From Vibrio algicola (lineage in GTDB: Bacteria > Pseudomonadota > Gammaproteobacteria > Enterobacterales > Vibrionaceae): a DNA stretch of 64,000 nucleotides. The first letter of the stretch is position 1; every line of letters begins with the position of its first letter. The position numbers and the translations under genes are program-made. The stretch spans positions 1,426,001 to 1,490,000 of the forward strand of contig NZ_CP045699.1 of assembly GCF_009601765.2 (NCBI RefSeq). Direction: 5' to 3'. Below, piece after piece: positions 18,857 to 27,026 of this stretch. The notes under the pieces were generated by a model that saw only the letters and a program-made list of their open reading frames with translations, ran no database searches and was not told where the DNA came from.

Positions 18857-18920
18857 TGGAGCGACACACGAGGCTCCCGATCTTCAAGGCTTAAGGCGTG
18901 ACCTCAACCTTGGCAAGGTT
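18857..18920 (-). repeat. Degenerate tRNA-Gly 3'-end fragment, copy 2
   Basis: This is the same element as 18477-18540, with one visible substitution in the inserted segment (GGCTTAAGG versus GGTTTAAGG on the plus strand). It again lies about 40 bases downstream of a complete tRNA-Gly. The tRNA-Gly plus fragment unit is therefore duplicated around tRNA-Leu. Confidence 0.85.
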
Positions 18921-18961
18921 TCTCATGTATCATAACACTGCATTGCAATGTTATTTGAATT

Positions 18962-19037
18962 TGGAGCGACACACGAGGCTCGAACTCGTGACCTCAACCT
19001 TGGCAAGGTTGCGCTCTACCAGCTGAGCTAGTGTCGC
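18962..19037 (-). tRNA. tRNA-Gly (GCC)
   Basis: This is identical in sequence to the tRNA-Gly at 18580-18655: anticodon loop TTGCCAA, encoded CCA, 76 bases. It is the second tRNA of the operon, 26 bases after tRNA-Cys. Confidence 0.97.
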
Positions 19038-19063
19038 GTTCCGTTGTAACTCATCAAAGTAAT

Positions 19064-19137
19064 TGGAGGCGCCTCCCGGAGTCGAACCGAGGTCCACGGA
19101 TTTGCAATCCGCTGCATAGCCACTCTGCCAAGGCGCC
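19064..19137 (-). tRNA. tRNA-Cys (GCA)
   Basis: This is the first tRNA of the operon, 74 bases, anticodon GCA, encoded CCA, identical to the copy at 18322-18395. Confidence 0.97.
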
Positions 19138-19204
19138 TTACCTTGTAGATTCCCTTTTCACAGCCTCTAAGACCGTGTGAAGTTCCTCTTGAGTACGGGG
19201 TGGC

Positions 19205-19232
19205 ATTTTACGGATTCCGACAGGTACGTCAA
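19205..19232 (-). promoter_or_regulatory. Stable-RNA promoter of the tRNA operon
   Basis: On the minus strand a -35 box TTGACG (19232-19227) and a -10 box TAAAAT (19210-19205) are separated by 16 bases. They are followed by a GC-rich discriminator (GCCACCCCG) and preceded by an A/T-rich tract (19236-19255) like an UP element. This combination is typical of growth-rate- and ppGpp-controlled tRNA promoters. The transcript would start about 60 bases before the first tRNA-Cys. Confidence 0.8.
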
Positions 19233-19255
19233 CACTATTTTTTAATTTTTAATTC

Positions 19256-19612
19256 GTTTGCCGACTTTATAAACAAAAACCGTTAATTTGGTCAAATTTC
19301 TAGCAAAAACGAGGTGTTAACAGCTTATAATATGAAAATTATATTGCTTTGCTTCCAACATCTTTCTGCTTAAAAACAGGTTAAACACGAATTCTAGCGT
19401 TTTCCCTACCTCTTAGCTCACCGTGTAATCCTAGTACTACACTTATTATCTGTATCCAAGCATATCGATTCAGCTCTGGTTATCAATATCTAACATGCTT
19501 TTTTAGCTATCACTCTTTAACACAAACATTCACACGGAAAACAGGTCATTTCCCCTAAAGCAGAAGATGACCAATTTGAGTTGCGAGTAAGCCTTTAGTG
19601 AGCAATAAATAT
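19256..19612. other. Non-coding stretch upstream of the tRNA operon
   Basis: About 357 A/T-rich bases lie between the tRNA promoter and the end of the broken lipoprotein gene. I see no convincing open reading frame, hairpin terminator or repeat. Confidence 0.5.
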
Positions 19613-20133
19613 CTACCTAAATACAGATAAGGTTTTTATTCGCCCATCAAGATATTTTTCAGGAATAATTTCTGGGGGATGTGCAAACCACACTTCTTTT
19701 ATCCCTCCCGAGCGAGAAACGGACTTAATTCGTAGTTTTTTGATGTTATAATTTTCCATCAACTCGCAAGCTAATATATCAGGATCGAAATTTTCTGTAT
19801 CACACATTCCAATATAGATATCTTTATTGATGATTTCCTTTGGATGCAAAACATAACAACCGAACACTTTATGATCGAATATAAACATTTCACACTTGTT
19901 GCCAAAATTACCGCCAATCTCAATTTTTTAAACTTGGCCTTATAAATAGTGCCATTTAATTTTATTTTTATTGCCGGCTTTCCCTCATCCCAGTAATAGT
20001 AACCTGTGCCATCACCTGTTATTTCGATATTTTCCCATTTAGGTTCTTTTGATTCGACTATATCATCCTGAGATGTACACGCTGTCAATCCTATTAACAT
20101 CGCTAACAATAGCATTACTCTCTCTAGCTTCAT
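19613..20133 (-). pseudogene. Small lipoprotein of unknown function, split by a frameshift
   Basis: The first frame (from 20133) encodes a lipoprotein signal (MKLERVMLLLAMLIGLTAC, lipobox LTAC). It then reads WENIEITGDGTGYYYWDEGK and NGTIYKAKFKK before losing sense at an A6 run near 19927. One extra A would shift into the second frame (IEIGGNFGNKCEMFIFDH, then VFGCYVLHPKEIINKDIYIG), which runs to the stop at 19613 and gives about 174 residues in total. I do not recognise the family. The codon choice (many ATA and AAT) is more A/T-rich than the neighbours, consistent with transfer. It may be a genuine pseudogene, a sequencing error, or on/off switching at the homopolymer. The 302-base gap from 20134 to 20435 holds only the ndh terminator. 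Confidence 0.6.
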
Positions 20134-20343
20134 CCTTGTTTTTACTCCATTTTATCATATCACCCTTAATTTAAACGCAATGACACTACCGAAATTAAAA
20201 CAATTTATCAACATTCAATTTACTTTACCTTTACATTTGCGACGAGGGACTTTTTAACTATTACAGTCGCGATAAACTCATTGCTTTTTATAAAACGGTA
20301 ACTATTCCATCGACAATCCATATCAAAAAATAAAAGTCACAAT

Positions 20344-20382
20344 TAAAAAAGGGGGATCTGCGTAATTCACAGATCCCCCTAA
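20344..20382 (-). terminator. Intrinsic terminator of ndh
   Basis: A ten-base stem GGGGGATCTG / CAGATCCCCC has a 9-base loop and a T6 run on the minus strand. It lies about 54 bases after the ndh stop codon. Confidence 0.88.
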
Positions 20383-20435
20383 CTTATTAATCAAATATAT
20401 GATTAGATATTTTATAATGAAGCTTAGTTTAACAT

Positions 20436-21725
20436 TTAGTGCAATTTCAGGTTTGGTCTTAATACCCGGTTAATACGGCCAACTAGCATCATTAAGCCGG
20501 TTTTAAAGCAACCATGTAATGCCACCAAGTGCATCCGATATAATGAAATATAGACAACACGAGCAATACGCCCTTCTATCATCATCGAGCCTTTAGTTAA
20601 GTTGCCCATTAAACTGCCTACCGTCGAAAAGCGGCTCAATGAGACTAATGAGCCATGATCTTTATACACGTAATCTTTAAGATCATGGTCGTTAATTTTA
20701 GCTACGATATTATTGTAAGCTCGACTGGCCATTTGATGGGCAGCTTGCGCGCGTGGCGGCACAAAAGATCCATCGGCTTGCTGACAAGAGGCTAAATCGC
20801 CAATGACAAACACATTTTCATCACGTGTGGCTTGCAGAGTAGACTTAACAACCAATTGATTAATGCGGTTTGTTTCAAGCCCTGCGATATCTTTCATAAA
20901 GTCAGGCGCTTTTATCCCTGCTGCCCACACCATTAACTGAGCAGGAATATGCTCACCATCTTTAGTGGTTAAACCATGTTGATCCGCTTGAGTGACCATA
21001 GTCTGAGTGCGAACATTAACCCCTAGCTTCACCAGTTCGTTATGTGCTGCGCCCGATATACGCGTGGGTAATGCAGGTAAAATTCGCTCACCCGCTTCAA
21101 GCAAATTAATGTTTAATTTACTAGAATCAAGGTCTTCAAAGCCGTAGGTATGTAATTCTTTAATGGCATTATGCAGTTCTGCTGAAAGTTCAACGCCGGT
21201 TGCGCCGCCCCCTACAATCGCAATATCAACTTTGCCTTCACCATGATGTGCATGCAATTTTAAAAACAAATTGTTCATTTCTTTACGGAAAAGATGCGCT
21301 TGTTCTGGGCTATCCAAGAAAATGCAGTGGTCACGTACACCTGGGGTATTAAAGTCGTTAGAGGTTGAACCAATCGCCAACACTAAAATATCGTATTCAA
21401 TTTCTCGACTTGGAATTAATAATTCATCGTGTTCGTCACGAATTTCACTCAATGTGATTTTTTTACTATCACGATCGATAGCATTGAGGCTGCCCATTTG
21501 AAAATCGAAATGATGATTTTTTGCATGCGCACGGTAGCTTAATGCATCCACACCTTCATCTAACGAACCCGTGGCAACTTCATGCAATAATGGCTTCCAA
21601 AGGTGGCTGGTTTTACGGTCGACCAATGTAACTTCAGCACGACGTTTACGTCCTAATGTACGACCTAGCTTTGTCGCTAACTCTAAACCACCAGCGCCTC
21701 CACCAACAACTACAATCCGCGTCAT
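20436..21725 (-). CDS. ndh: NADH:quinone oxidoreductase, type II (Ndh)
   Basis: Ndh oxidises NADH and reduces quinone at the inner face of the cytoplasmic membrane without pumping protons. The 429-residue product has the FAD-binding Rossmann motif at the start ([14 protein letters not shown]), the NADH-binding motif [17 protein letters not shown] (~170), [11 protein letters not shown] (~270) and [10 protein letters not shown] (~305). A C-terminal amphipathic or hydrophobic stretch ([18 protein letters not shown]) anchors it to the membrane. Length matches E. coli Ndh (434). ycfP lies upstream in the same direction, as in E. coli, but a 402-base gap separates them. Confidence 0.94.
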   Translation of the reverse strand: MTRIVVVGGGAGGLELATKLGRTLGRKRRAEVTLVDRKTSHLWKPLLHEVATGSLDEGVDALSYRAHAKNHHFDFQMGSLNAIDRDSKKITLSEIRDEHDELLIPSREIEYDILVLAIGSTSNDFNTPGVRDHCIFLDSPEQAHLFRKEMNNLFLKLHAHHGEGKVDIAIVGGGATGVELSAELHNAIKELHTYGFEDLDSSKLNINLLEAGERILPALPTRISGAAHNELVKLGVNVRTQTMVTQADQHGLTTKDGEHIPAQLMVWAAGIKAPDFMKDIAGLETNRINQLVVKSTLQATRDENVFVIGDLASCQQADGSFVPPRAQAAHQMASRAYNNIVAKINDHDLKDYVYKDHGSLVSLSRFSTVGSLMGNLTKGSMMIEGRIARVVYISLYRMHLVALHGCFKTGLMMLVGRINRVLRPNLKLH

Positions 21726-21827
21726 TTGACACTCCTAAATGATAATAATAAAACAGGCTTGTTTGGCATTAATCGATTATCTCGGTAACCGACAAATGCC
21801 AATCCAATAAATTTGGGTCTTTCAATA

Positions 21828-21974
21828 CTAAAAAGGAGTATTCCAGTCTACAGTCTTCATCTTGTTTCGCCATTTTGCTTTCGATAACAGCAGCAACATA
21901 ACGATAAGTAAAGAACCTATAACTGAGAAAGAAAATGGGTCGTATTGATTGATATAGATCGTTATTTTATTAAG
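21828..21974 (-). other. Possible small membrane protein without a standard start codon
   Basis: Between ndh and ycfP a minus-strand frame, open from 21974 to a TAG at 21828, reads NQYDPFSFSV, then a hydrophobic stretch (IGSLLIVMLLLLS) followed by a basic turn (KAKWRNKMK) and WNTPF at the end. This looks like a one-helix membrane protein obeying the positive-inside rule. No ATG, GTG or TTG starts it before the helix; the only in-frame ATG is inside the hydrophobic stretch. It may therefore be a decayed small gene. A decayed gene, a non-canonical start or chance are all possible. Confidence 0.3.
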
Positions 21975-22057
21975 TTATCATAGTAAACATCAAAAATTTG
22001 ATCTGGCTCATTATATCCACACAAAAATTAGGATCAATAAAAAAGGAGGAAATCGGT

Positions 22058-22123
22058 ATGAATAATATGGCAGAAACAAAAAAAGAGCCAATGCCAGCTC
22101 TTTTTTTGTACGAAAACAGATGA
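22058..22123 (+). CDS. Possible 21-residue small protein
   Basis: An ATG preceded by a near-perfect ribosome-binding site (AAGGAGG, 7 bases spacing) opens a 21-codon frame, MNNMAETKKEPMPALFLYEN and a final Arg, ending at TGA. The last half of the frame overlaps the hairpin that ends ycfP from the other side. It is oriented against both ndh and ycfP. No family is recognised. The strong translation signal is the only support; it may be a leader-type or regulatory small ORF, or coincidence. Confidence 0.35.
   Translation: MNNMAETKKEPMPALFLYENR
22078..22107. terminator. Terminator of ycfP
   Basis: The stem AAAGAGC / GCTCTTT has a loop of 7 bases, an A-run on one side and a T-run on the other, 20 bases after the ycfP stop. 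It could act in both directions. Confidence 0.75.
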
Positions 22124-22127
22124 TTTT

Positions 22128-22667
22128 CTATTTTGCTTTGAAGTTTTTTATTTGTTGTAGGTGCTGTGAGATTTTTTTAAATTTATGCCCTTCTTTCTCA
22201 TCCCATACGATAGTGTAATACGGAGAAAGCGCTTCATTGGTTAGATTACTATCACGAATATCATCGGTTTTAGACAAAATCACCAAACAGTTGTCTTTGT
22301 TTTTACTTCGGAATTCACTGATGCATTTAGTGGCAATATCAGTATATTCTTCAGGGCGATCTATTCGTCCTTGCATGTTATCTTCTGGTGACAAGTTGGG
22401 ATTAAAAATCACTTGCTTAATATTGCATAAATAGCCAATGCGTTCCGACCAGTATCCACCTAAGCCTACACCACAGATCAATGGCGCATCATCCTTGCTT
22501 TCTTCAACCAATTTAGACACTTCTTTTAGTAAGTGCTGCATATCGTGTTTTGGATGTTGGGTGCTGTAATTTACAAATCGCACATCGCTATCAATAAATT
22601 GAAGTTGCAGTACTTTTTCGTGGTTTCCCGGGCTTGTACTGTCGAAGCCATGTAAATAAATTATCAT
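22128..22667 (-). CDS. ycfP: YcfP family alpha/beta-hydrolase-fold protein
   Basis: The 179-residue product closely matches E. coli YcfP (180 residues, UPF0227): [37 protein letters not shown] near 35-50, [19 protein letters not shown] near 63-80, and a C-terminal WDEKEGHKF with the expected His. The position of the nucleophile elbow reads GVGLGG instead of GxSxG, so there is no Ser nucleophile, as in other YcfP proteins. It is therefore not an ordinary serine esterase and its function is unknown. In E. coli it lies between nagZ and ndh; here ndh is downstream, but thiK rather than nagZ is upstream. Confidence 0.92.
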   Translation of the reverse strand: MIIYLHGFDSTSPGNHEKVLQLQFIDSDVRFVNYSTQHPKHDMQHLLKEVSKLVEESKDDAPLICGVGLGGYWSERIGYLCNIKQVIFNPNLSPEDNMQGRIDRPEEYTDIATKCISEFRSKNKDNCLVILSKTDDIRDSNLTNEALSPYYTIVWDEKEGHKFKKISQHLQQIKNFKAK

Positions 22668-22836
22668 TGAACCATCCTCAGTTCTTGAATGCGCACTTTC
22701 CTTTAATCACTTCAATCTACCATGATTATTAAGGTTTTAAACGGCTGATTGTGTATTTATTTTTCTATAAAGTAATAAAAAGTGATCTGTGTTGCTTGTT
22801 TGGTTTAAACGACAACCTAAAACTACTCGCCCAAAC

Positions 22837-23751
22837 TCAATAACCATCTAATTCTAATTGATGATTCAATATTTTAATCGCATCTTTATCCGATTGTCTA
22901 GCATGAAGATTAAGTGCAAGTTGATGCCATAACATTGCCATAAAGCGTAAATACGGTATCCATTGATTGACTAAATTAAACCACTGCTTTTTATCGATAT
23001 CTTGATGACTTGCATAGCTTTCAACACTTTTTAGTACATCAAACTGCCCCGCCAATACGCTTGTGGCTAAATCGACTATCGGGGTTGAAAGTGCAGCGTA
23101 TTCCCAATCAATTACCACCACGCTCGAATCTGGCTGTTGGATCATATTATAGATCCCTAAATCAAAATGGCATAAACACTGTGGTGCGAACGCTAAGCTC
23201 CGCGCGTATAAAACATTCACTTTAGAAGAGAAATAGTCTAATCGTTGTCGCTGGAGTGATGTGTGCTGATGTGGCGGAAGTTGTTGCCAATAACCTTCAA
23301 TACAGGCTTGATAATCAAATGTATTAATTGAGGCTAAATAAGATGCATCAGGGATTGAATAGAGATGTAGTTTGGCTAACGAGTGCATAACATGACGCTG
23401 CGATTCATCGTGGCTAGCGCAGTTTAGATTTTCACCCTCTACCCATTCAAGTAATAACCCTTGCTCGAGTAAACACTCCACTTTCGGAGAGAATGTGGCA
23501 GCTTGCAACGCGTGTAATATCTGGTATTCATCGGTACGGTTTAACGACAGTTGTGCGGTAGAGGCTGAGTAAGGTCGCCATACAAAGTGTTTGCCGCAAT
23601 CGGTGGTTATTTTCCAGCATTGATTGGTTAAACCACCGGTCAGAGCTATCGCGCTCACCGGTGGTTTGGTCAGATGTTGCAGTAGCGCGCTTAAATTTGG
23701 CTCTTGTTTAAGCGCTTGTTGCCAACTATTCATAACCATGTCTATCGACAA
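22837..23751 (-). CDS. thiK: Thiamine kinase / choline-kinase-type phosphotransferase
   Basis: The 304-residue protein has the aminoglycoside/choline kinase fold: GGLTNQCWKIT near residues 39-49 (nucleotide loop), a catalytic loop HFDLGIYNM (His195, Asp197, Asn202) and the metal-binding IDWEYA (Asp215). Its position after lpoB matches E. coli thiK (ycfN), which phosphorylates thiamine for vitamin B1 salvage; that context is the main reason for the name. A choline or ethanolamine substrate cannot be excluded from sequence. A second in-frame ATG, six codons in, is an alternative start. It follows lpoB by 25 bases and is the last gene of the hinT-to-thiK run. Confidence 0.75.
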   Translation of the reverse strand: MSIDMVMNSWQQALKQEPNLSALLQHLTKPPVSAIALTGGLTNQCWKITTDCGKHFVWRPYSASTAQLSLNRTDEYQILHALQAATFSPKVECLLEQGLLLEWVEGENLNCASHDESQRHVMHSLAKLHLYSIPDASYLASINTFDYQACIEGYWQQLPPHQHTSLQRQRLDYFSSKVNVLYARSLAFAPQCLCHFDLGIYNMIQQPDSSVVVIDWEYAALSTPIVDLATSVLAGQFDVLKSVESYASHQDIDKKQWFNLVNQWIPYLRFMAMLWHQLALNLHARQSDKDAIKILNHQLELDGY

Positions 23752-23776
23752 CTTCTGACATCTTTAAGCACTGACA

Positions 23777-24367
23777 TTACATGCCAAAGAAGCTTTTAGA
23801 CTCTTGCTTACGGATTTCGGTTTCATCCGCCCATTCAATCAGACCGGTTTTCAAGTCCATTAAACGCATGGTCATTTTGTAGTAAACATCTTTGTCGCTG
23901 CCGGCTTCTTTTACAATGCTAGACAGATTGCCGTACAGCATGTATTGCGCACCGACCATTTGACCGAACTTGATCGCGCTGCTTTGGTCTACAAGTTGAT
24001 CATTATTTTGGAAGTTCAGTTGCTTACGCACGGTTTCCACTTTATCCATATCAACAAAACGGAATTTACCCGAGTTTAGCATTTTAGTACTGACCGAATC
24101 GGTAACAGATTCTGTATCAATATGCTCACTGGTTTTGTTTTTAATGTTATCGACAAACACAATCGGACGGCTGTCTTTGGTGATCGCGGCAACCGAGCCT
24201 GACGCTAACATGCTATCGACCATTTCATTGGCGATTTTTTGTAGATCGGTTGAACCGAAATCGACCGTAGTGGTTTCTGCTGCATTGGCATCACCATATT
24301 CTACTTTATTCGCACAACCGCCTAACACGACCGCTAGACTTAATAATACTATGGTACTTTTTTTCAT
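23777..24367 (-). CDS. lpoB: Penicillin-binding protein activator LpoB
   Basis: LpoB is an outer-membrane lipoprotein that reaches through peptidoglycan to stimulate PBP1B. The 196-residue product has a lipobox (VVLGGC) after the signal MKKSTIVLLSLAVVLGGC. The conserved globular part contains RPIVFVDNIKNKTSEHIDT, KMLNSGKFRFVD and YMLYGNLSSIVK, and ends KSFFGM. The linker between the lipid anchor and the domain is short. Genes ycfL and lpoB are adjacent here as in E. coli. The synteny and motifs agree well. Confidence 0.9.
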   Translation of the reverse strand: MKKSTIVLLSLAVVLGGCANKVEYGDANAAETTTVDFGSTDLQKIANEMVDSMLASGSVAAITKDSRPIVFVDNIKNKTSEHIDTESVTDSVSTKMLNSGKFRFVDMDKVETVRKQLNFQNNDQLVDQSSAIKFGQMVGAQYMLYGNLSSIVKEAGSDKDVYYKMTMRLMDLKTGLIEWADETEIRKQESKSFFGM

Positions 24368-24378
24368 TACAAACTTCC

Positions 24379-24771
24379 TTATTGATCTTGTGGGCGAATT
24401 TGAATACGAAACTCTTTCGCATTCGGGTTCACCGATACTTCAGATAAACTGATTGATTCTGAACCACGTAGGATAAACTGACGCCATGCACCTTGTTTGG
24501 CATTAACTTCAATTCCATCTTCATCATACCAGTAGAAGCGGTATTGAAGCTGTTGGTCACCTTTGTACTTGCTTTCAACTTGCACCACGCCGCGCGTATT
24601 GCCGTTCAAATTTTTGGTGCTAATATCTTTGATGCTTAAACGACTATCAAGCTCGCTATCACCATAAAGCACTTGTTGGCTGCTACTGTCTATTCTTAAA
24701 CCCGAAGTATTATTACTTGAGCACCCTGCTAACGCTATGACAGCGAAACAGGCAATCATCCATTTTTTCAT
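24379..24771 (-). CDS. ycfL: YcfL family lipoprotein (DUF1425)
   Basis: The 130-residue product has a lipobox (ALAGC) after MKKWMIACFAVIALAGC. A beta-rich domain has the typical YRFYWYDEDGIEV segment (~79-91) and ends with IQIRPQDQ. Its function is unknown; it is always found beside lpoB in gammaproteobacteria, which suggests an envelope role. Its start overlaps the stop of the upstream COG3014 gene by 4 bases (ATGA), indicating translational coupling, and lpoB follows after 11 bases. Confidence 0.88.
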   Translation of the reverse strand: MKKWMIACFAVIALAGCSSNNTSGLRIDSSSQQVLYGDSELDSRLSIKDISTKNLNGNTRGVVQVESKYKGDQQLQYRFYWYDEDGIEVNAKQGAWRQFILRGSESISLSEVSVNPNAKEFRIQIRPQDQ

Positions 24772-26225
24772 TCGATTTCTCCTAATTGCTTATGCCACAT
24801 AGTAACTGAATTTCCCTGTCTTGAAACCCATACCAACATTCTCTGATTCGCTTTTACCGGTAATGTATAAGATTTTGCCCCTATAGTAACGGCGTGATCC
24901 CCTGCTGGTAAATTAATACTGCTGCTATACACTTTTCCTGGTAGCGTTTGCCAACTGCGGGTATCTGGTTGTTCGGTGGCGACATTCCAAATATTAACGA
25001 TGATATTCGCAATGCCTGAATCATCATTTTTTGCCGCTTGATGAAGCATTTGGTCTTTAACATATAAACGTAAACCTTGCTTTAATACCATGGCAGGGAT
25101 CCGTTCCGATAGATCATTTTTTGCCATTACATTGGTATCAGCAAGTAAACTTGGTGTTAACGAATGTCCTTCTAATTGGATAGCATTAAAATGTTGGTTA
25201 GGAATGGATTTATAATATGGTAAGGTCACACTATAAATTTTCACTTGGTCACGGCTATTGAATAATGGCAGGTTTAAACGCCAGTTATCTCTTGCCGCTA
25301 CGATCCCTTGCTCATCTAAAATAACCACTTGACCTTGGCCTTTCGGAATAGATTTCGGCTCGCCATATTGTTTGGTTAGCATACTTAGATCTTGGCGCAT
25401 CCCTAATTGCTTCGCCACGCGCAGTGTTGCTTCAATAATTTGTTTATTTTCTGGGTAAACCGCCAGCGCTCGTTTGTAATCAATATACGCATCGTTTAAC
25501 TGATCGCCAGCTTCATATAATGATGCCGATAAATAGAGTAAATAAGCATTTTGCACCGCTTGTAAGGTATTGCCGGCAGCGGGATAGTTTGAAAGCACGC
25601 TACCCATATTTGGCTTTACACCGTTACTTGCCATATCGGCTTGTGCTTCTTTTAGTTCTTTTTCGCGGCGTTTTTGCGCTTTTTCCTGCACTTGATTGGC
25701 GCGACGCATTTCAACCAATGCCCCTGACAAATCATTTTGTTGTAAGTAGTTTAAGCCTAAATACAAATGCAAATAACCGAGCTCATAATCAGCCGGTTCG
25801 TAAGTGGTTAAATTATCATTAGTCGCTAACGAGCCAGCTTGATTGGCGCTTTCACTTACGGAAACCGTAGCACGTTGATCTAAGGTGTTGACCGCTTTAT
25901 CACTAAGTTGTAAGGCAGAAAAACTATCGGGGTAGCGTTCAGCTAAGAACGTCACCCGCCCTTTCTCCATATTGCTCAAGATAGGGCCACCGACGTCAGA
26001 CTCTTTTAACTCTTCCGCCGCCTCTTGATAGTCACCCACCATCACATTTTTGTAGGCATCGTGATTTTGCGCCGAATAATGACTAAACAAATTACCAGCA
26101 GATAAATTGGCACAGGCAGATAAAAACAAGGTTGCCACCAACACTAGCGCCATACGGCAATGTGACAGTGCGAAACCAAACCAATGTCTATTTACATTTA
26201 ATTGTGATGTTTTTAATTTATTCAT
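24768..26225 (-). CDS. COG3014 family lipoprotein with TPR-like repeats
   Basis: The 485-residue product has a signal sequence with an unusually long basic/polar start (a second ATG 24 codons in, MALVLVATLFLSAC, is an alternative start) and lipobox LSAC. The middle has TPR-like helical pairs, e.g. DYELGYLHLYLGLNYLQQ (~147-164) and a charged coil rich in Lys/Glu (~185-200), then YIDYKRALAVYPENKQIIE. The C-terminal half is beta-rich. Its function is unknown. In vibrios this gene precedes ycfL and lpoB, suggesting involvement in envelope or peptidoglycan control. It is followed by ycfL with a 4-base overlap. Confidence 0.8.
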   Translation of the reverse strand: MNKLKTSQLNVNRHWFGFALSHCRMALVLVATLFLSACANLSAGNLFSHYSAQNHDAYKNVMVGDYQEAAEELKESDVGGPILSNMEKGRVTFLAERYPDSFSALQLSDKAVNTLDQRATVSVSESANQAGSLATNDNLTTYEPADYELGYLHLYLGLNYLQQNDLSGALVEMRRANQVQEKAQKRREKELKEAQADMASNGVKPNMGSVLSNYPAAGNTLQAVQNAYLLYLSASLYEAGDQLNDAYIDYKRALAVYPENKQIIEATLRVAKQLGMRQDLSMLTKQYGEPKSIPKGQGQVVILDEQGIVAARDNWRLNLPLFNSRDQVKIYSVTLPYYKSIPNQHFNAIQLEGHSLTPSLLADTNVMAKNDLSERIPAMVLKQGLRLYVKDQMLHQAAKNDDSGIANIIVNIWNVATEQPDTRSWQTLPGKVYSSSINLPAGDHAVTIGAKSYTLPVKANQRMLVWVSRQGNSVTMWHKQLGEIE

Positions 26226-26250
26226 GTGCTTTTCGTTGCTAAACCAAAAA

Positions 26251-26601
26251 TTAATTAACCAGCATCGGCCCTAACGGTTGACCACCAACTAAATGCATAT
26301 GGATATGGTACACTTCTTGGCCACCATGAGCATTGCAGTTCACTATCAGGCGATAGCCATTTTCTGCAATCCCTTCTTGCTTAGCTAGCTTTTTAGCTAC
26401 GGTAAATAAACGCCCCATTAAGGCTTCATCTTCCTCTTCCACATCATTGGTAGTTGGAATGATTTTATTCGGAATAATCAGGATGTGACTTGGTGCTCGC
26501 GGATTGATATCACGAAACGCCGTCACTAAATCATCTTGATATAAAATATCGGCAGGGATCTCTTTACGAATAATTTTACTAAATAAGGTTTCTTCCGCCA
26601 T
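26251..26601 (-). CDS. hinT: HIT family purine nucleoside phosphoramidase HinT
   Basis: HinT hydrolyses AMP-lysine-type phosphoramidates and adenylates. From the ATG at 26601 ([20 protein letters not shown]) the product has 116 residues, the usual length. Upstream in-frame ATGs at 26640 and 26613 would add non-conserved residues. The HIT triad is [11 protein letters not shown] near the C-terminus, with [11 protein letters not shown] near 40. In E. coli hinT likewise precedes ycfL-lpoB-thiK; here the COG3014 gene is inserted between, 25 bases downstream. Confidence 0.95.
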   Translation of the reverse strand: MAEETLFSKIIRKEIPADILYQDDLVTAFRDINPRAPSHILIIPNKIIPTTNDVEEEDEALMGRLFTVAKKLAKQEGIAENGYRLIVNCNAHGGQEVYHIHMHLVGGQPLGPMLVN

Positions 26602-26640
26602 GTTGCTCTCCATGTGACCAGAACTGTATTGTCCACTCAT

Positions 26641-27026
26641 AGTAATTAATACTTAAGTCTCAAGCTCAAAAAAATATCGATTGAACTTATTAGCTTAGCT
26701 TAATCATATACTATAACAATTTTGCGCTATTTTAACTTTTATAGATAAAATATCTGAGATAATTTCACTCTTAGGCTGAACCTCTGGGTATTTGTGCTGT
26801 CTATTGGCTAACTCGATTGAAGAAATTGCAATAAGCACCATTAGCCTAACCGCTATCGGGTTAATTCATATTGAATACACTTGTAATTCAATGAGATCAG
26901 CCCCATATTGATTAAACGTAGTTATCTTTTTTTGTACCATTTTCCATAATCTCATTTTAGATGTACAGCAAAGATAATGACCCGTATTTTGATTAAAATG
27001 GCCAACTCGGCCCAGAAGGAAATGAT
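26641..27026. other. Divergent promoter region between hinT and the CARF gene
   Basis: This is 386 A/T-rich bases between divergently transcribed genes. A ribosome-binding site AGAAGGA precedes the CARF start. I see no CRISPR repeats, no conserved palindrome and no small gene. Confidence 0.4.

Noticed and set aside
26641..27026. CRISPR array near the CARF gene
   Set aside because: No regularly spaced direct repeats and no cas genes are visible here or elsewhere in the window.
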